From Melghirimyces thermohalophilus (GTDB lineage: Bacteria > Bacillota > Bacilli > Thermoactinomycetales > DSM-45169), in the NCBI RefSeq assembly GCF_900102685.1, contig NZ_FMZA01000028.1:1-33000 (forward strand): a DNA stretch of 33,000 bases, read 5' to 3'. Under the pieces are notes generated by a model. It searched no databases, was not told where the DNA came from, and saw nothing but the letters and a program-made list of their open reading frames with translations. How positions within the stretch are numbered: position 1 is the stretch's first letter; every line of letters begins with the position of its first letter. The position numbers were made by a program, and so were the translations under genes. Shown here piece after piece: positions 8,376 through 15,605 of this stretch.

Positions 8376-9344
8376 TTAGACCCACCATGCCTCGGCAGGC
8401 TGTTCTCTGATGATGATCGGCTTCAGATTTTCCACTGCTTTTTGGAATCCTTCTTCGATGGACATCATGGCATCTTCGTGTTCAATGCTGACCACATAAT
8501 CATAGCCAAACTGACGGAGCGCACTGATCATGTTTGTCCATTCCTGCATACTGTGACCGTAACCGACCGTGCGGAAAATCCAGGACCGATCCTGAAGGTT
8601 GGCATAAGATTGCATATCGGTCAGACCGTGCATATTGACCTGCTCAGGATCGATGTAAGTATCTTTGGCATGGAAGTGGTGAATCGCGTTTTCCCGTCCT
8701 AGGATCTTGATGGCGGCTACCGGATCGATTCCCTGCCACCACAGGTGACTCGGGTCGAGGTTGGCGCCAATCACTTCTCCCACCTCTTCCCGCAGCCGGA
8801 GCAGCGTCGCCGGTGTGTGAACGGAGAAGCCGCCGTGCAGTTCCAGAGCAACTTTCACCTGGTGGTCCTTGGCAAACTGGCCCGCCTCTTTCCAGTAGGG
8901 GATAATCTTCTCCTTCCACTGCCATTCCATCACTTCCCGGTACTCGTTGGGCCAGGGAGCAACGGGCCAGTTGGGATATTTGGCTCCTTCATGATCCCCC
9001 GGGGTTCCGGAGAAACAGTTGATCACTGGCACTTCCAGCTTTTCCGCCAGTTTAACCGTCTTTTGAAACAGCTCACGGGACTCCTTGGCAAAAGCGGTAT
9101 CCGGCGTCAGCGGGTTGCCGTGGCAGGAAAGGGAACCGATCATCAAACCGCGATCCTCCACCGCTTTTTTAAAGGCTTTCAGCTTCCCTTCATCTTCCAG
9201 CAGAACATCGGGATCGCAGTGGGCATTCCCGGGATATCCCCCCGTCCCCAGCTCCACGGCATCCAGTCCAGCTGCAGCTACATCATCCAACATCTGCTCA
9301 AAGGATTTCTCAGAGAACAAAACCGTAAATACACCCAACTTCAT
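8376..9344 (-). CDS. Sugar phosphate isomerase/epimerase (TIM barrel)
   Basis: An AP-endonuclease-2-like TIM barrel of 322 residues, the IolE/IolH/xylose-isomerase-like fold. The start is MKLGVFTVLFSEKSFEQMLD. Metal-site strands are visible as ALELHGG, GANLDPSHLWW, IHHFHAKD and a late VSIEHED, giving the Glu, Asp-His, His and Glu ligands expected for a divalent metal. The ATG at 9344 is chosen because AAGGAGG stands ten bases before it; an ATG 33 bases farther upstream lacks such a site. It is the first gene of the carbohydrate operon and is followed closely by the Gfo/Idh dehydrogenase. That pairing is common in inositol, keto-sugar and unusual glycoside degradation. The substrate is unknown. 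Confidence 0.9.
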   Translation of the reverse strand: MKLGVFTVLFSEKSFEQMLDDVAAAGLDAVELGTGGYPGNAHCDPDVLLEDEGKLKAFKKAVEDRGLMIGSLSCHGNPLTPDTAFAKESRELFQKTVKLAEKLEVPVINCFSGTPGDHEGAKYPNWPVAPWPNEYREVMEWQWKEKIIPYWKEAGQFAKDHQVKVALELHGGFSVHTPATLLRLREEVGEVIGANLDPSHLWWQGIDPVAAIKILGRENAIHHFHAKDTYIDPEQVNMHGLTDMQSYANLQDRSWIFRTVGYGHSMQEWTNMISALRQFGYDYVVSIEHEDAMMSIEEGFQKAVENLKPIIIREQPAEAWWV

Positions 9345-9988
9345 CGGTGGAAGACCTCCTTTTGAAATCGTTATCATTTGAACCTATCAAAAACGTCCCA
9401 AAACATGAACCCAAACCACTTCCGTCTTCTCCCCGGGAGCATCGCGGACAGATCCAACCGGCGGAAACGATACAAGCTTTCCAACCACTATGGGGATATC
9501 AGAGCCCAGCTCGTCCATCTCAGAAGGAGCGGGCAGCCGATTCCCGAGGGAAGATTGCATCAATACAAACCATTGGCACTCTTTGTAATGAGGAAAACGT
9601 TTTCCTGATTAGAGAATAGATAATTTTTTGTCAGGTTGCAAGGGAGAATTTCAGTTCGACCCACTCGTCTCCTCCTTTTTCTCCGGGCTGACTTATTCTT
9701 ATAGGAAATCACCGAAAAACTGTAACCCACCGGGTTTTCGTAAATCCGTCCAATCTATCATCGCCTAGTGAAAACGGCAAAGGATCATTCCATCAGTAAC
9801 AAAAGCGGGAAATCATCGACTCACCTGTTCTTAACCTCGGTGCCCCGCAGAACCCGGATGCGAGTGATCGCTCACCAATACCCGCCCAACGATTAACCAT
9901 CTGCCGTCGGCGACTAGTTTTACAAATTGAATCATACAACCGGAAGAGCTCCATTGCTTTTTCGGCCATATTAAAGTTATCATAGATC
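9345..9988. other. Long intergenic region between divergent units
   Basis: About 640 bases with no convincing gene. It contains the operator-like palindrome at 9591-9606, and the Rrf2-gene promoter begins at its right end. Short open frames on both strands lack binding sites and family resemblance. Confidence 0.5.
9591..9606 (-). promoter_or_regulatory. LacI-family operator or cre-like palindrome
   Basis: AGGAAAACGTTTTCCT is a perfect 16-bp palindrome with a central CG, the hallmark of LacI/GalR-family operators. It also resembles a CcpA cre box but departs from the consensus at both outer positions. It lies about 250 bases upstream of the first gene of the carbohydrate operon, whose last gene encodes a LacI-type regulator. 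The long distance to the start codon implies a long leader or an unseen promoter. Confidence 0.6.
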
Positions 9989-9994
9989 TATAAT
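9989..9994 (+). promoter_or_regulatory. -10 box of the Rrf2 regulator gene
   Basis: TATAAT lies 21 bases before the ATG. It is embedded in the partly symmetric stretch TAGATCTATAATATCTA (9983-9999), which could be the regulator's own binding site. The -35 region is poor. Confidence 0.5.
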
Positions 9995-10015
9995 ATCTAC
10001 GATCGGGGTGGAAAG

Positions 10016-10414
10016 ATGAAGTATTCAAAAGCGACAAACTATGCTCTTCACACGATGCTTTATTTGTGTTCCGTTTCGTCCGACAAACCGGTAGGCGTTC
10101 AGCAGCTCGCCCAGAAGCAAGGCGTCTCTCCCTCATATCTTTCGAAAATACTCACGAAGTTGGTGAAAGCGGAGCTGATCGAGTCATCTTCGGGGGCCAA
10201 CGGGGGATACCGGCTGAAGGGCAGGAAAGAGGATATTTCCTTTCTGGACATCATTCATGCGGTGGAAGGGAGCGCTTCGCTGTTTGAATGCTGTGGCAGC
10301 GAGGATTCCCGTTGCGTGATCCAGCAGGTGATGCTGGCCGCCGAGGAAGCAATGGAGCGGCATCTTGAGAACACTAAAATGATCGAGCTTGTTGATACAT
10401 CCTCTTGTGATTGA
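10016..10414 (+). CDS. Rrf2-family transcriptional regulator
   Basis: A DNA-binding protein of 132 residues with the winged helix typical of Rrf2 (MKYSKATNYALHTMLYL, then GVSPSYLSKILTKLVKAELI and GANGGYRL, residues about 27-68). Cysteines at 92, 93 and 100 sit in the segment where IscR and NsrR hold their Fe-S cluster, though the spacing (CC-x6-C) differs, so redox or thiol sensing is possible rather than shown. The start ATG has GGGGTGG upstream. It is followed after about 155 bases by a methyltransferase gene on the same strand, its likely target. A -10 box with symmetric flanks suggests autoregulation. Confidence 0.9.
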   Translation: MKYSKATNYALHTMLYLCSVSSDKPVGVQQLAQKQGVSPSYLSKILTKLVKAELIESSSGANGGYRLKGRKEDISFLDIIHAVEGSASLFECCGSEDSRCVIQQVMLAAEEAMERHLENTKMIELVDTSSCD

Positions 10415-10569
10415 AGGAGCCATGCCAATTTTTGCGTATTAGTACCTGACAAAGGCTTTGCGATATGAGCTGCGATTGTTCCAATGCCGCCGATGAACCG
10501 GCCAATCCGGAAAAGGGAGATCACCCCCAGCCCTAAATGCAGGAAAATCAATTCTGAGGAGTGAATACT

Positions 10570-11205
10570 GTGAGAGATCATGAGGGGCATAGACACCATC
10601 ATGAACCAACAAAGCATCAAGAAAAATTTGACCCGAAACGCCTCCAAAAGATGGAGTCCCAGTGGCAACGCTATATGAATCCGGCAACCATTCTGCCGAA
10701 ATTCCTGACCCGCTCGAACCTGACGATAGTCGATCTGGGTTGTGGGGCAGGCTATTTCACGATTCCCGCTGCAAAAATGCTCCACAATGGCCACGTCTAT
10801 GCAGTCGACCAGCTGGAAGAGATGGTGCATACCACCCTCAACCGGGCCCGTGCCGAAGCTCTGACCAACATGGAGGGCATGGTCGCCGCAGCCACCCATC
10901 TCCCGATTCCAACCGCTTCAGTCGACGCGGTGCTGATGTCCATGGTGTTTCATCATGTGGACGAACCAGCGCAGACATTGGATGAAATCAGAAGAGTACT
11001 GAAGCCAAACGGGATTTTGTTCATAGTAGAGTGGGACCGCGTGGACACCGAATTCGGGCCGCCCATGCAGATTCGACTCCGGCCGGATGGGCTTTGTGCC
11101 CTGCTGACAGACCATCACTATACGATTCATGATGTCTCTCATTTGGACATGGAGCCAGCTGTCTACTTTATCGAAGCACGAAGCCCCTCAATGGTAGTCG
11201 AGTGA
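10570..11205 (+). CDS. Class I SAM-dependent methyltransferase with His-rich N-terminus
   Basis: A cytosolic methyltransferase of 211 residues. SAM motif I is VDLGCGAGYFTIPAA, with the acidic ribose-binding loop AVDQLEEM next. Motif II is ASVDAVLMSMVFHHV, followed by LDEIRRVLKPNGILFIVEWD, as in the Methyltransf_11/UbiE-like group. The first 20 residues are unusual: HEGHRHHHEPTKHQ carries seven histidines, which might bind metal. GTG at 10570 is preferred because AGGAG lies nine bases before it; a GTG at 10561 sits too close to that site. It is downstream of the Rrf2 regulator, and together they may form a stress or metal response unit. The substrate is unknown. Confidence 0.85.
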   Translation: MRDHEGHRHHHEPTKHQEKFDPKRLQKMESQWQRYMNPATILPKFLTRSNLTIVDLGCGAGYFTIPAAKMLHNGHVYAVDQLEEMVHTTLNRARAEALTNMEGMVAAATHLPIPTASVDAVLMSMVFHHVDEPAQTLDEIRRVLKPNGILFIVEWDRVDTEFGPPMQIRLRPDGLCALLTDHHYTIHDVSHLDMEPAVYFIEARSPSMVVE

Positions 11206-11306
11206 AGAAGAGCCCTTCTTTTCGAAGCTCATGGACAGAATGCCGAAATAAGACTTCTACCAAATGAGTTCGTTAACGTCGGGATTTAGGTCCTAATCGA
11301 AAGGGA

Positions 11307-11343
11307 AAAAAACCTCCCGGAATCCTGACAAGATTTCCGGGAG
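11307..11343 (-). terminator. Terminator of the fructose PTS operon
   Basis: CTCCCGGAA-N-TTCCGGGAG (arms about 11314-11322 and 11335-11343) forms a strong stem. On the minus strand it is followed by GGTTTTTTT, about 60 bases past the EIIA stop codon. It lies tail to tail with the methyltransferase gene. Confidence 0.8.
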
Positions 11344-11402
11344 TCTTGCTTCCATTTATTTTACCGGTTTAATCTAAGATCCCGACCGGATCCTTGATTC
11401 GA

Positions 11403-11852
11403 TTACGATTTCAGCGCTTCTAACACCTTTTCTGGAGAATCGGCCTGTTTTAAGCCCTCCCGAAAGGATGCGTGCATCAGGCGCCGGGACAGATCGGCGA
11501 GAATCTGCAGGTGAGCGTCACCCGCTTGTGCTTCGGGAACGGCGATCAAAAAGACGAAGCGGGCGATCTCCTCCTGTTCCCGATCCCAGATGATCCCGCG
11601 GCGGAGGCGGGCAAAGGCGACGGCCGGCTGTTGGACCGCCTCCGATTTCCCGTGGGGAATGGCCACGTCGAAGCCGATCGCCGTCGACCCCTGCTCCTCC
11701 CGTTTTAACACCGTCTCGATGTATGAAGCCGGATCGGTCAGCACCCCGTCTTTCTCCAGGGAGTCAGCCAATTGGCGAATCACTTCTTCCCGGGACTCCG
11801 CCGCCAACTCCAACCGGATCCACTCCGGTCGGATCAGTTCTTGGATGTTCAT
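11403..11852 (-). CDS. PTS fructose-type EIIA component
   Basis: A cytosolic phosphocarrier of 149 residues. It takes phosphate from HPr on the active-site His in IGFDVAIPHGKSEAV (about residue 67) and passes it to the EIIB Cys of the adjacent gene. The fold signature continues with ARLRRGIIWDREQEEIARFVFLIAVP (split by the fold's central strands). It overlaps the EIIBC stop by an ATGA junction (11849-11852), so translation is coupled. In many Bacilli EIIA is fused to EIIBC; here it is a separate last gene. Confidence 0.93.
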   Translation of the reverse strand: MNIQELIRPEWIRLELAAESREEVIRQLADSLEKDGVLTDPASYIETVLKREEQGSTAIGFDVAIPHGKSEAVQQPAVAFARLRRGIIWDREQEEIARFVFLIAVPEAQAGDAHLQILADLSRRLMHASFREGLKQADSPEKVLEALKS

Positions 11853-13237
11853 GATTGTTCAGCCTCCTGTGCAGGGATGTTTTTTTTCAACAAGGAAACA
11901 AGAACGGCGGTGACCACCATACCCACAGCGATCGCCAACAGGAAGGCGCCGATATTTCCTACCGCATGGGGGATCGGTAAGACGAAGATGCCCCCGTGAG
12001 GAGCGCGCAAGGTACTGCCCAGCCCCATGGCCAATCCACCGGCAACCGCCGAGCCGACGACGAGAGAGGGAATCACCCGGAAGGGATCTCCGGCAGCAAA
12101 GGGGATCGCACCCTCTGTGACGAAAGAGAGGCCGAGCACCCCCGCCGCTTTTCCTGCCTCCCGTTCCTCGGGGGTAAACTTTTTCCGGGTCACCAAGGTG
12201 GCCAGCCACAGTCCCAAGGGCGGGGTCATCCCGGCAGCCATCACCGCCGCCATCGGACCGTAGATCTCGCTACCCAACAGGCCCACACTAAAGGTGTAGG
12301 CCGCTTTATTGACGGGGCCGCCCACATCAAAAGCCATCATCCCCCCCAACAGAATCCCCATCAATGCCGCATTGGTTGTTCCCAGCGACTGAAGCCAAGC
12401 GGTCAATCCATCCATCAGGGCCTTCACCGGTTCTCCGATCACGTAGATCATCAACAGACCAACCACGAGGGTCGCCAAAAAGGGAATGATCAAAACCGGT
12501 TTTAACCCTTCCAGGGTTTGGGGGAGGCGGATCCACTCCTTGATCCATTGGGCCAGATAACCGGCGAGAAACCCGGCCACAATTCCTCCGAGAAATCCGG
12601 CGCCAGTGTTGGAAGCCAACATACCACCTACCAAGCCCGGGGCCAACCCTGCTTTATCTGCGATCGAATAGGCGATAAATCCTGCCAATACAGGCACCAT
12701 CAGAGCGAAGGCGCTTTCCGCACCGATCTGCATCAGGTTGGCCGCCAAGGATCCTTCCTGCTCGGCGGCGTTGATCCCGAAGGTGAAGGAGAGGGCGATG
12801 ATCAGTCCACCGGCCACCACCAGGGGAATCATGAACGAAACCCCATTCATCAAATGTTTATAAGGCCCGGTTCGTTTTTCCGTCCCTTCTGCCGTGGGCG
12901 CCGCCTGTCCCCGCTTTTCATCTGCGGGGACCGGCTCCTGGGCCAAGGCTTGTTCGATCAATCCGCCGCCCTGTTTGATCGCTTCGCTCAGGGCTGCTCT
13001 TACGACCGGCTTCCCTTGAAAACGGGTTTCCTCCGCATCCACATCTGATGAGAGGATCACCGCGTGGGCCTCCCGGATCTCTTCTTCCGTCAACCGGTTT
13101 TCCACCCCGGTGGCTCCGCGGGTCTCCACCTTTATTGGGATCCCTTTCTCTTCAGCGGCTTGCTTCAGTGATTCCGCCGCCATAAAGGTGTGGGCAATCC
13201 CAGTTGGACACCCGGTTACCGCAACCAATTTTTTCAT
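11849..13237 (-). CDS. fruA: PTS fructose transporter EIIBC
   Basis: A membrane permease of 462 residues that imports fructose while phosphorylating it. The N-terminal EIIB domain (about 1-100) has the active Cys in VTGCPTGIAHTFMAAESL. A polar, Glu-rich linker (about 105-130) leads to an EIIC domain of about eight to ten membrane segments with GGMMAFDVGGPVNKAAY and FVTEGAIPFAAGDP, the fructose-family sugar-site blocks. The start ATG has GGAGGGAAGG upstream. It sits between fruK and the EIIA gene, which settles fructose (giving fructose 1-phosphate) as the likely substrate over mannitol or mannose. Confidence 0.92.
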   Translation of the reverse strand: MKKLVAVTGCPTGIAHTFMAAESLKQAAEEKGIPIKVETRGATGVENRLTEEEIREAHAVILSSDVDAEETRFQGKPVVRAALSEAIKQGGGLIEQALAQEPVPADEKRGQAAPTAEGTEKRTGPYKHLMNGVSFMIPLVVAGGLIIALSFTFGINAAEQEGSLAANLMQIGAESAFALMVPVLAGFIAYSIADKAGLAPGLVGGMLASNTGAGFLGGIVAGFLAGYLAQWIKEWIRLPQTLEGLKPVLIIPFLATLVVGLLMIYVIGEPVKALMDGLTAWLQSLGTTNAALMGILLGGMMAFDVGGPVNKAAYTFSVGLLGSEIYGPMAAVMAAGMTPPLGLWLATLVTRKKFTPEEREAGKAAGVLGLSFVTEGAIPFAAGDPFRVIPSLVVGSAVAGGLAMGLGSTLRAPHGGIFVLPIPHAVGNIGAFLLAIAVGMVVTAVLVSLLKKNIPAQEAEQS

Positions 13238-13267
13238 GAACCTTCCCTCCTTCGTCTTCTCATCCTA

Positions 13268-14203
13268 TCAACAACTGGACAGTTGGACGCGCTCGGACAG
13301 GGATTGCGCCTCTTCCCAGGTGCCAAGCTGAGTCCCCGCTTTTGATGCGGTAGCGGAGCCCGCGGCGACGGAAAAACGGGCCGTCTCCTCCAGGGACCAG
13401 CCCCGCACCTTTCCCATCGCCAGGGCGGCCACCATCGTATCCCCGGCTCCGACGGGACTGGCGACGGATATAGCAGGGGGAATCGCCCGGATCCCACGTT
13501 CCCCAGCGAAAAACCAAGCTCCTTCCTCTCCGAGGGAGAGGGTGACCAGTCCAATGCCTTCTCTGCACAAATCCACTCCAGCCTTGATTCGATCGTCTTC
13601 CTCCGGCAGGCGGCGCCCCAAAACCTGCTCCAACTCCGCCAAGTTGGGTTTGATCACATGAGGGAAACGCTTGATTCCCTCTTTCAGGGGGACGCCGTCG
13701 GCATCGAGGAAGACGTGGGTTCGCCGCTGTTTGGCCCGGAGAATCAAGGTCCCGTAAAAATCCGACGGAACCCCCGGCGGGAGACTGCCGGCCAGCACCA
13801 CCACTTCCGCTTCCGCCAACGCCGCCTCATAAGTTTCCAATAAGGACTTCATATGCTGGTCCTGCACCTGGAACCCCGGCTCATTGACATCGGTCACCCG
13901 GCCGGTTTCCTGTTCCATGATCTTCAGATTGGTCCGAGGCTCTCCCTCCACTGCCACAAACCGGTGGTCGATCCCCCAATGGTCCAACTCTTCGATCAAG
14001 GCTTTCCCCAAATGACCCCCGACCCATCCTAAAGCCAAGGGCTTCTCCCCCCATTGCTTCAGGGCCCGGGCCACGTTGATCCCTTTCCCCCCCGGATCGG
14101 ACCGCACATCGGTGATGCGGTTCACCCGCCCTGGAGTGAAGCGGGGGAGACGGATGGTTTTATCGATGGCTGGATTTAATGTAACGGTGACGATGCGTGC
14201 CAT
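13268..14203 (-). CDS. fruK: 1-phosphofructokinase
   Basis: A PfkB-family kinase of 311 residues that converts fructose 1-phosphate and ATP to fructose 1,6-bisphosphate. The N-terminal sugar-binding part is TVTLNPAIDKTIRLPRFTPG and the glycine-rich GGKGINVARALKQWG signature follows. The C-terminal ATP/anion-hole motif VASPVGAGDTMVAALAMG carries the catalytic Asp. The start ATG has AAAGGAAG upstream and lies 14 bases after fruR; fruA follows after 30 bases. The length is normal. Confidence 0.94.
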   Translation of the reverse strand: MARIVTVTLNPAIDKTIRLPRFTPGRVNRITDVRSDPGGKGINVARALKQWGEKPLALGWVGGHLGKALIEELDHWGIDHRFVAVEGEPRTNLKIMEQETGRVTDVNEPGFQVQDQHMKSLLETYEAALAEAEVVVLAGSLPPGVPSDFYGTLILRAKQRRTHVFLDADGVPLKEGIKRFPHVIKPNLAELEQVLGRRLPEEDDRIKAGVDLCREGIGLVTLSLGEEGAWFFAGERGIRAIPPAISVASPVGAGDTMVAALAMGKVRGWSLEETARFSVAAGSATASKAGTQLGTWEEAQSLSERVQLSSC

Positions 14204-14216
14204 GTTGCTCTTCCTT

Positions 14217-14978
14217 TCAGGCCAGGATCACGTCTGTGCCATCATTTTTGATCTGATCCAATAAATCGGCGGAAATTCCCCGATCGGTGATCAAGGTATC
14301 GATCGCCGACAGGGGGCAGACTTTGGCGAAGGTGGTTTTGTTCAGTTTGCTGTGGTCGCAGAGGAGAACCACTTCCTTCGCCGATCGAATCATCGCCTGT
14401 TTCACCTGGGCCTCCAACAGATGAGGGGTGGTGACTCCCTCTTCGGGATGAAGGCCATTGGTGCCCAAAAATAATTTATCCACCTTCATCATCGAAAGCC
14501 CCCTTTCCGCAAGCGGGCCGACCAGGGACAGCGTCTCCCTCCGTACGGTCCCCCCGGTGCTGATCAGCTCCAAGTGTTCCGCCCATTGCAGCTCCTGCAA
14601 GATTTGATGGGAGTTGGTCACGATGGTCAACGGGGAACGCCGTTTTAACAATTTGGCCAGCTGGTACGTCGTCGTTCCGGAGTCCAGGAGAACGATTTCA
14701 TTTTTCTCAATCAGACAGGCTGCCTCTTTCGCAATCCGCTGTTTTTCATCGGCGAATCGATCCCGCTTCTCCAGAAAACTGGGTTCCACTCCCACCGCTT
14801 CCCGGGTGATCGCCCCTCCATGGGTGCGGCGCAACAGACCCGCTTCCTCCAGCTCTTTTAGATCCCGGCGAACGGTGGCCTCAGAAACTCCGAAGGTTTC
14901 ACTCAGCTCCGATACCGCCGCTCGTTGACGCTCCTGCACATATTGCAACATTTGTTGCTGCCGCTCTTCCGTAAACAT
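14217..14978 (-). CDS. fruR: DeoR-family regulator of the fructose operon
   Basis: A repressor of 253 residues. The N-terminal helix-turn-helix is RAAVSELSETFGVSEATVRR (residues 18-37) followed by DLKELEEAGLLRRTHGGA, the DeoR signature. The sugar-phosphate sensor domain contains LLDSGTTTYQLAKLL and KLFLGTNGLHPEEGVTTP. The position at the head of fruK-fruA-EIIA argues for FruR answering to fructose 1-phosphate. The ATG at 14978 has GGGAG upstream. A repeated A+T-rich operator-like region overlaps its promoter, so it probably controls itself. Confidence 0.92.
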   Translation of the reverse strand: MFTEERQQQMLQYVQERQRAAVSELSETFGVSEATVRRDLKELEEAGLLRRTHGGAITREAVGVEPSFLEKRDRFADEKQRIAKEAACLIEKNEIVLLDSGTTTYQLAKLLKRRSPLTIVTNSHQILQELQWAEHLELISTGGTVRRETLSLVGPLAERGLSMMKVDKLFLGTNGLHPEEGVTTPHLLEAQVKQAMIRSAKEVVLLCDHSKLNKTTFAKVCPLSAIDTLITDRGISADLLDQIKNDGTDVILA

Positions 14979-15005
14979 CGAAAACTCCCTTTCCTGTTTT
15001 CGTAT

Positions 15006-15052
15006 GTGATTATATATGATTATCTATGATCGTTACAAGATTATTTGTGATC
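15006..15052 (-). promoter_or_regulatory. Promoter and FruR operator region
   Basis: On the minus strand TTGTAA (15033-15038) and TATAAT (15009-15014) are 18 bases apart. Three ATAATC copies and two GATCA copies are spread over 47 bases across these boxes, as expected for direct-repeat sites of a DeoR-type repressor. The promoter is about 30 bases upstream of fruR. Confidence 0.7.
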
Positions 15053-15084
15053 ATTTTTACAAAAACCGGCCCACAACACAGAAT

Positions 15085-15108
15085 AAACCGCCTTCGTGCA
15101 GGCGGTTT
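15085..15108 (-). terminator. Terminator of the small zinc-ribbon gene
   Basis: AAACCGCC (15085-15092) and GGCGGTTT (15101-15108) form an 8-bp stem; on the minus strand the second arm runs into TTTATT. It lies 26 bases past the stop codon and separates this gene from fruR. Confidence 0.7.
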
Positions 15109-15133
15109 CACTGATTACCCATCCATCGGAGCA

Positions 15134-15340
15134 TTATTTGAAATAGCTGTTCATTGCCATACAATCATAGCAATAGATCCGATCCGGATCGATCCCCATC
15201 AATTCCATCGGTCCCAGGGGTTCCGTTCGTTCTGATAACGCTTGGTTTAATGCCTCTCGGTCCGATTTAGTCTCAATCACCCGGCCACAGGTGTCACAGG
15301 TGGCCACATACTCTCCCGTGTTCTGATCCCGTTGAATCAT
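15134..15340 (-). CDS. Small zinc-ribbon-like protein, function unknown
   Basis: A protein of 68 residues with two CxxC pairs, Cys15/Cys18 (CDTC) and Cys57/Cys60 (CYDC), spaced as in a zinc ribbon, with a charged helix between. The ATG at 15340 is chosen because GGGAGGTGAT lies 8 bases before it; a GTG nine bases upstream falls inside that binding site. It has its own terminator and stands alone between fruR and the glcF operon. I do not know a named family. Zinc binding is inferred from the cysteine pattern, and a role in nucleic acid or protein binding is only a guess. Confidence 0.75.
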   Translation of the reverse strand: MIQRDQNTGEYVATCDTCGRVIETKSDREALNQALSERTEPLGPMELMGIDPDRIYCYDCMAMNSYFK

Positions 15341-15349
15341 CCCGATCAC

Positions 15350-15542
15350 CTCCCGTTACAGTATCGGGAGAGAGGGTTTATTTCATACAGGTCCCCCCTT
15401 ACACGCCGGGCACGCGAAAGGGAGGGATTCGTCGCCCGTCGAAACAGAATCCTTCAAAAGCCATCTGGAACCAGCCAAAAATCCAGTTCCAGTAACCGTG
15501 CCACCCATCCTACGTATCCGATCCGGGTCAGCAGATAAAATA
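15350..15542. other. Short spacer with a hairpin
   Basis: CTGGAAC and GTTCCAG face each other near 15463-15490, a 7-bp stem of unknown use. A possible 41-residue minus-strand frame (15383-15508) ends in CPACKGG but has only a weak binding site. Confidence 0.3.
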
Positions 15543-15578
15543 AAAAAGCCCTCTGAGCAACACATGCTCAAAGGGGCT
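15543..15578 (-). terminator. Terminator of the transporter-glcDF operon
   Basis: On the minus strand AGCCCCTTTGAGCA pairs with TGCTCAGAGGGCT around a short loop and is followed by TTTTTTA. It stands about 28 bases after the glcF stop codon. Confidence 0.85.
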
Positions 15579-15605
15579 ATTTTCAACCAAACAGATACTT
15601 TATGA

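Noticed and set aside
7430-8410. 326-residue open frame on the plus strand
   Set aside because: Antisense to the Gfo/Idh gene, whose motifs are unambiguous; low-complexity composition and no binding site.
10424-10552. Hydrophobic minus-strand stretch (reads LGLGVISLFRIGRFIGG) between the Rrf2 and methyltransferase genes
   Set aside because: It looks like a membrane-protein fragment but has no start, no binding site and runs into antisense of both neighbours. A gene relic is possible but not supportable.
15383-15508. Possible 41-residue minus-strand protein ending CPACKGGPV
   Set aside because: Weak binding site, no homology recognised, and a hairpin inside; too little to call a gene.
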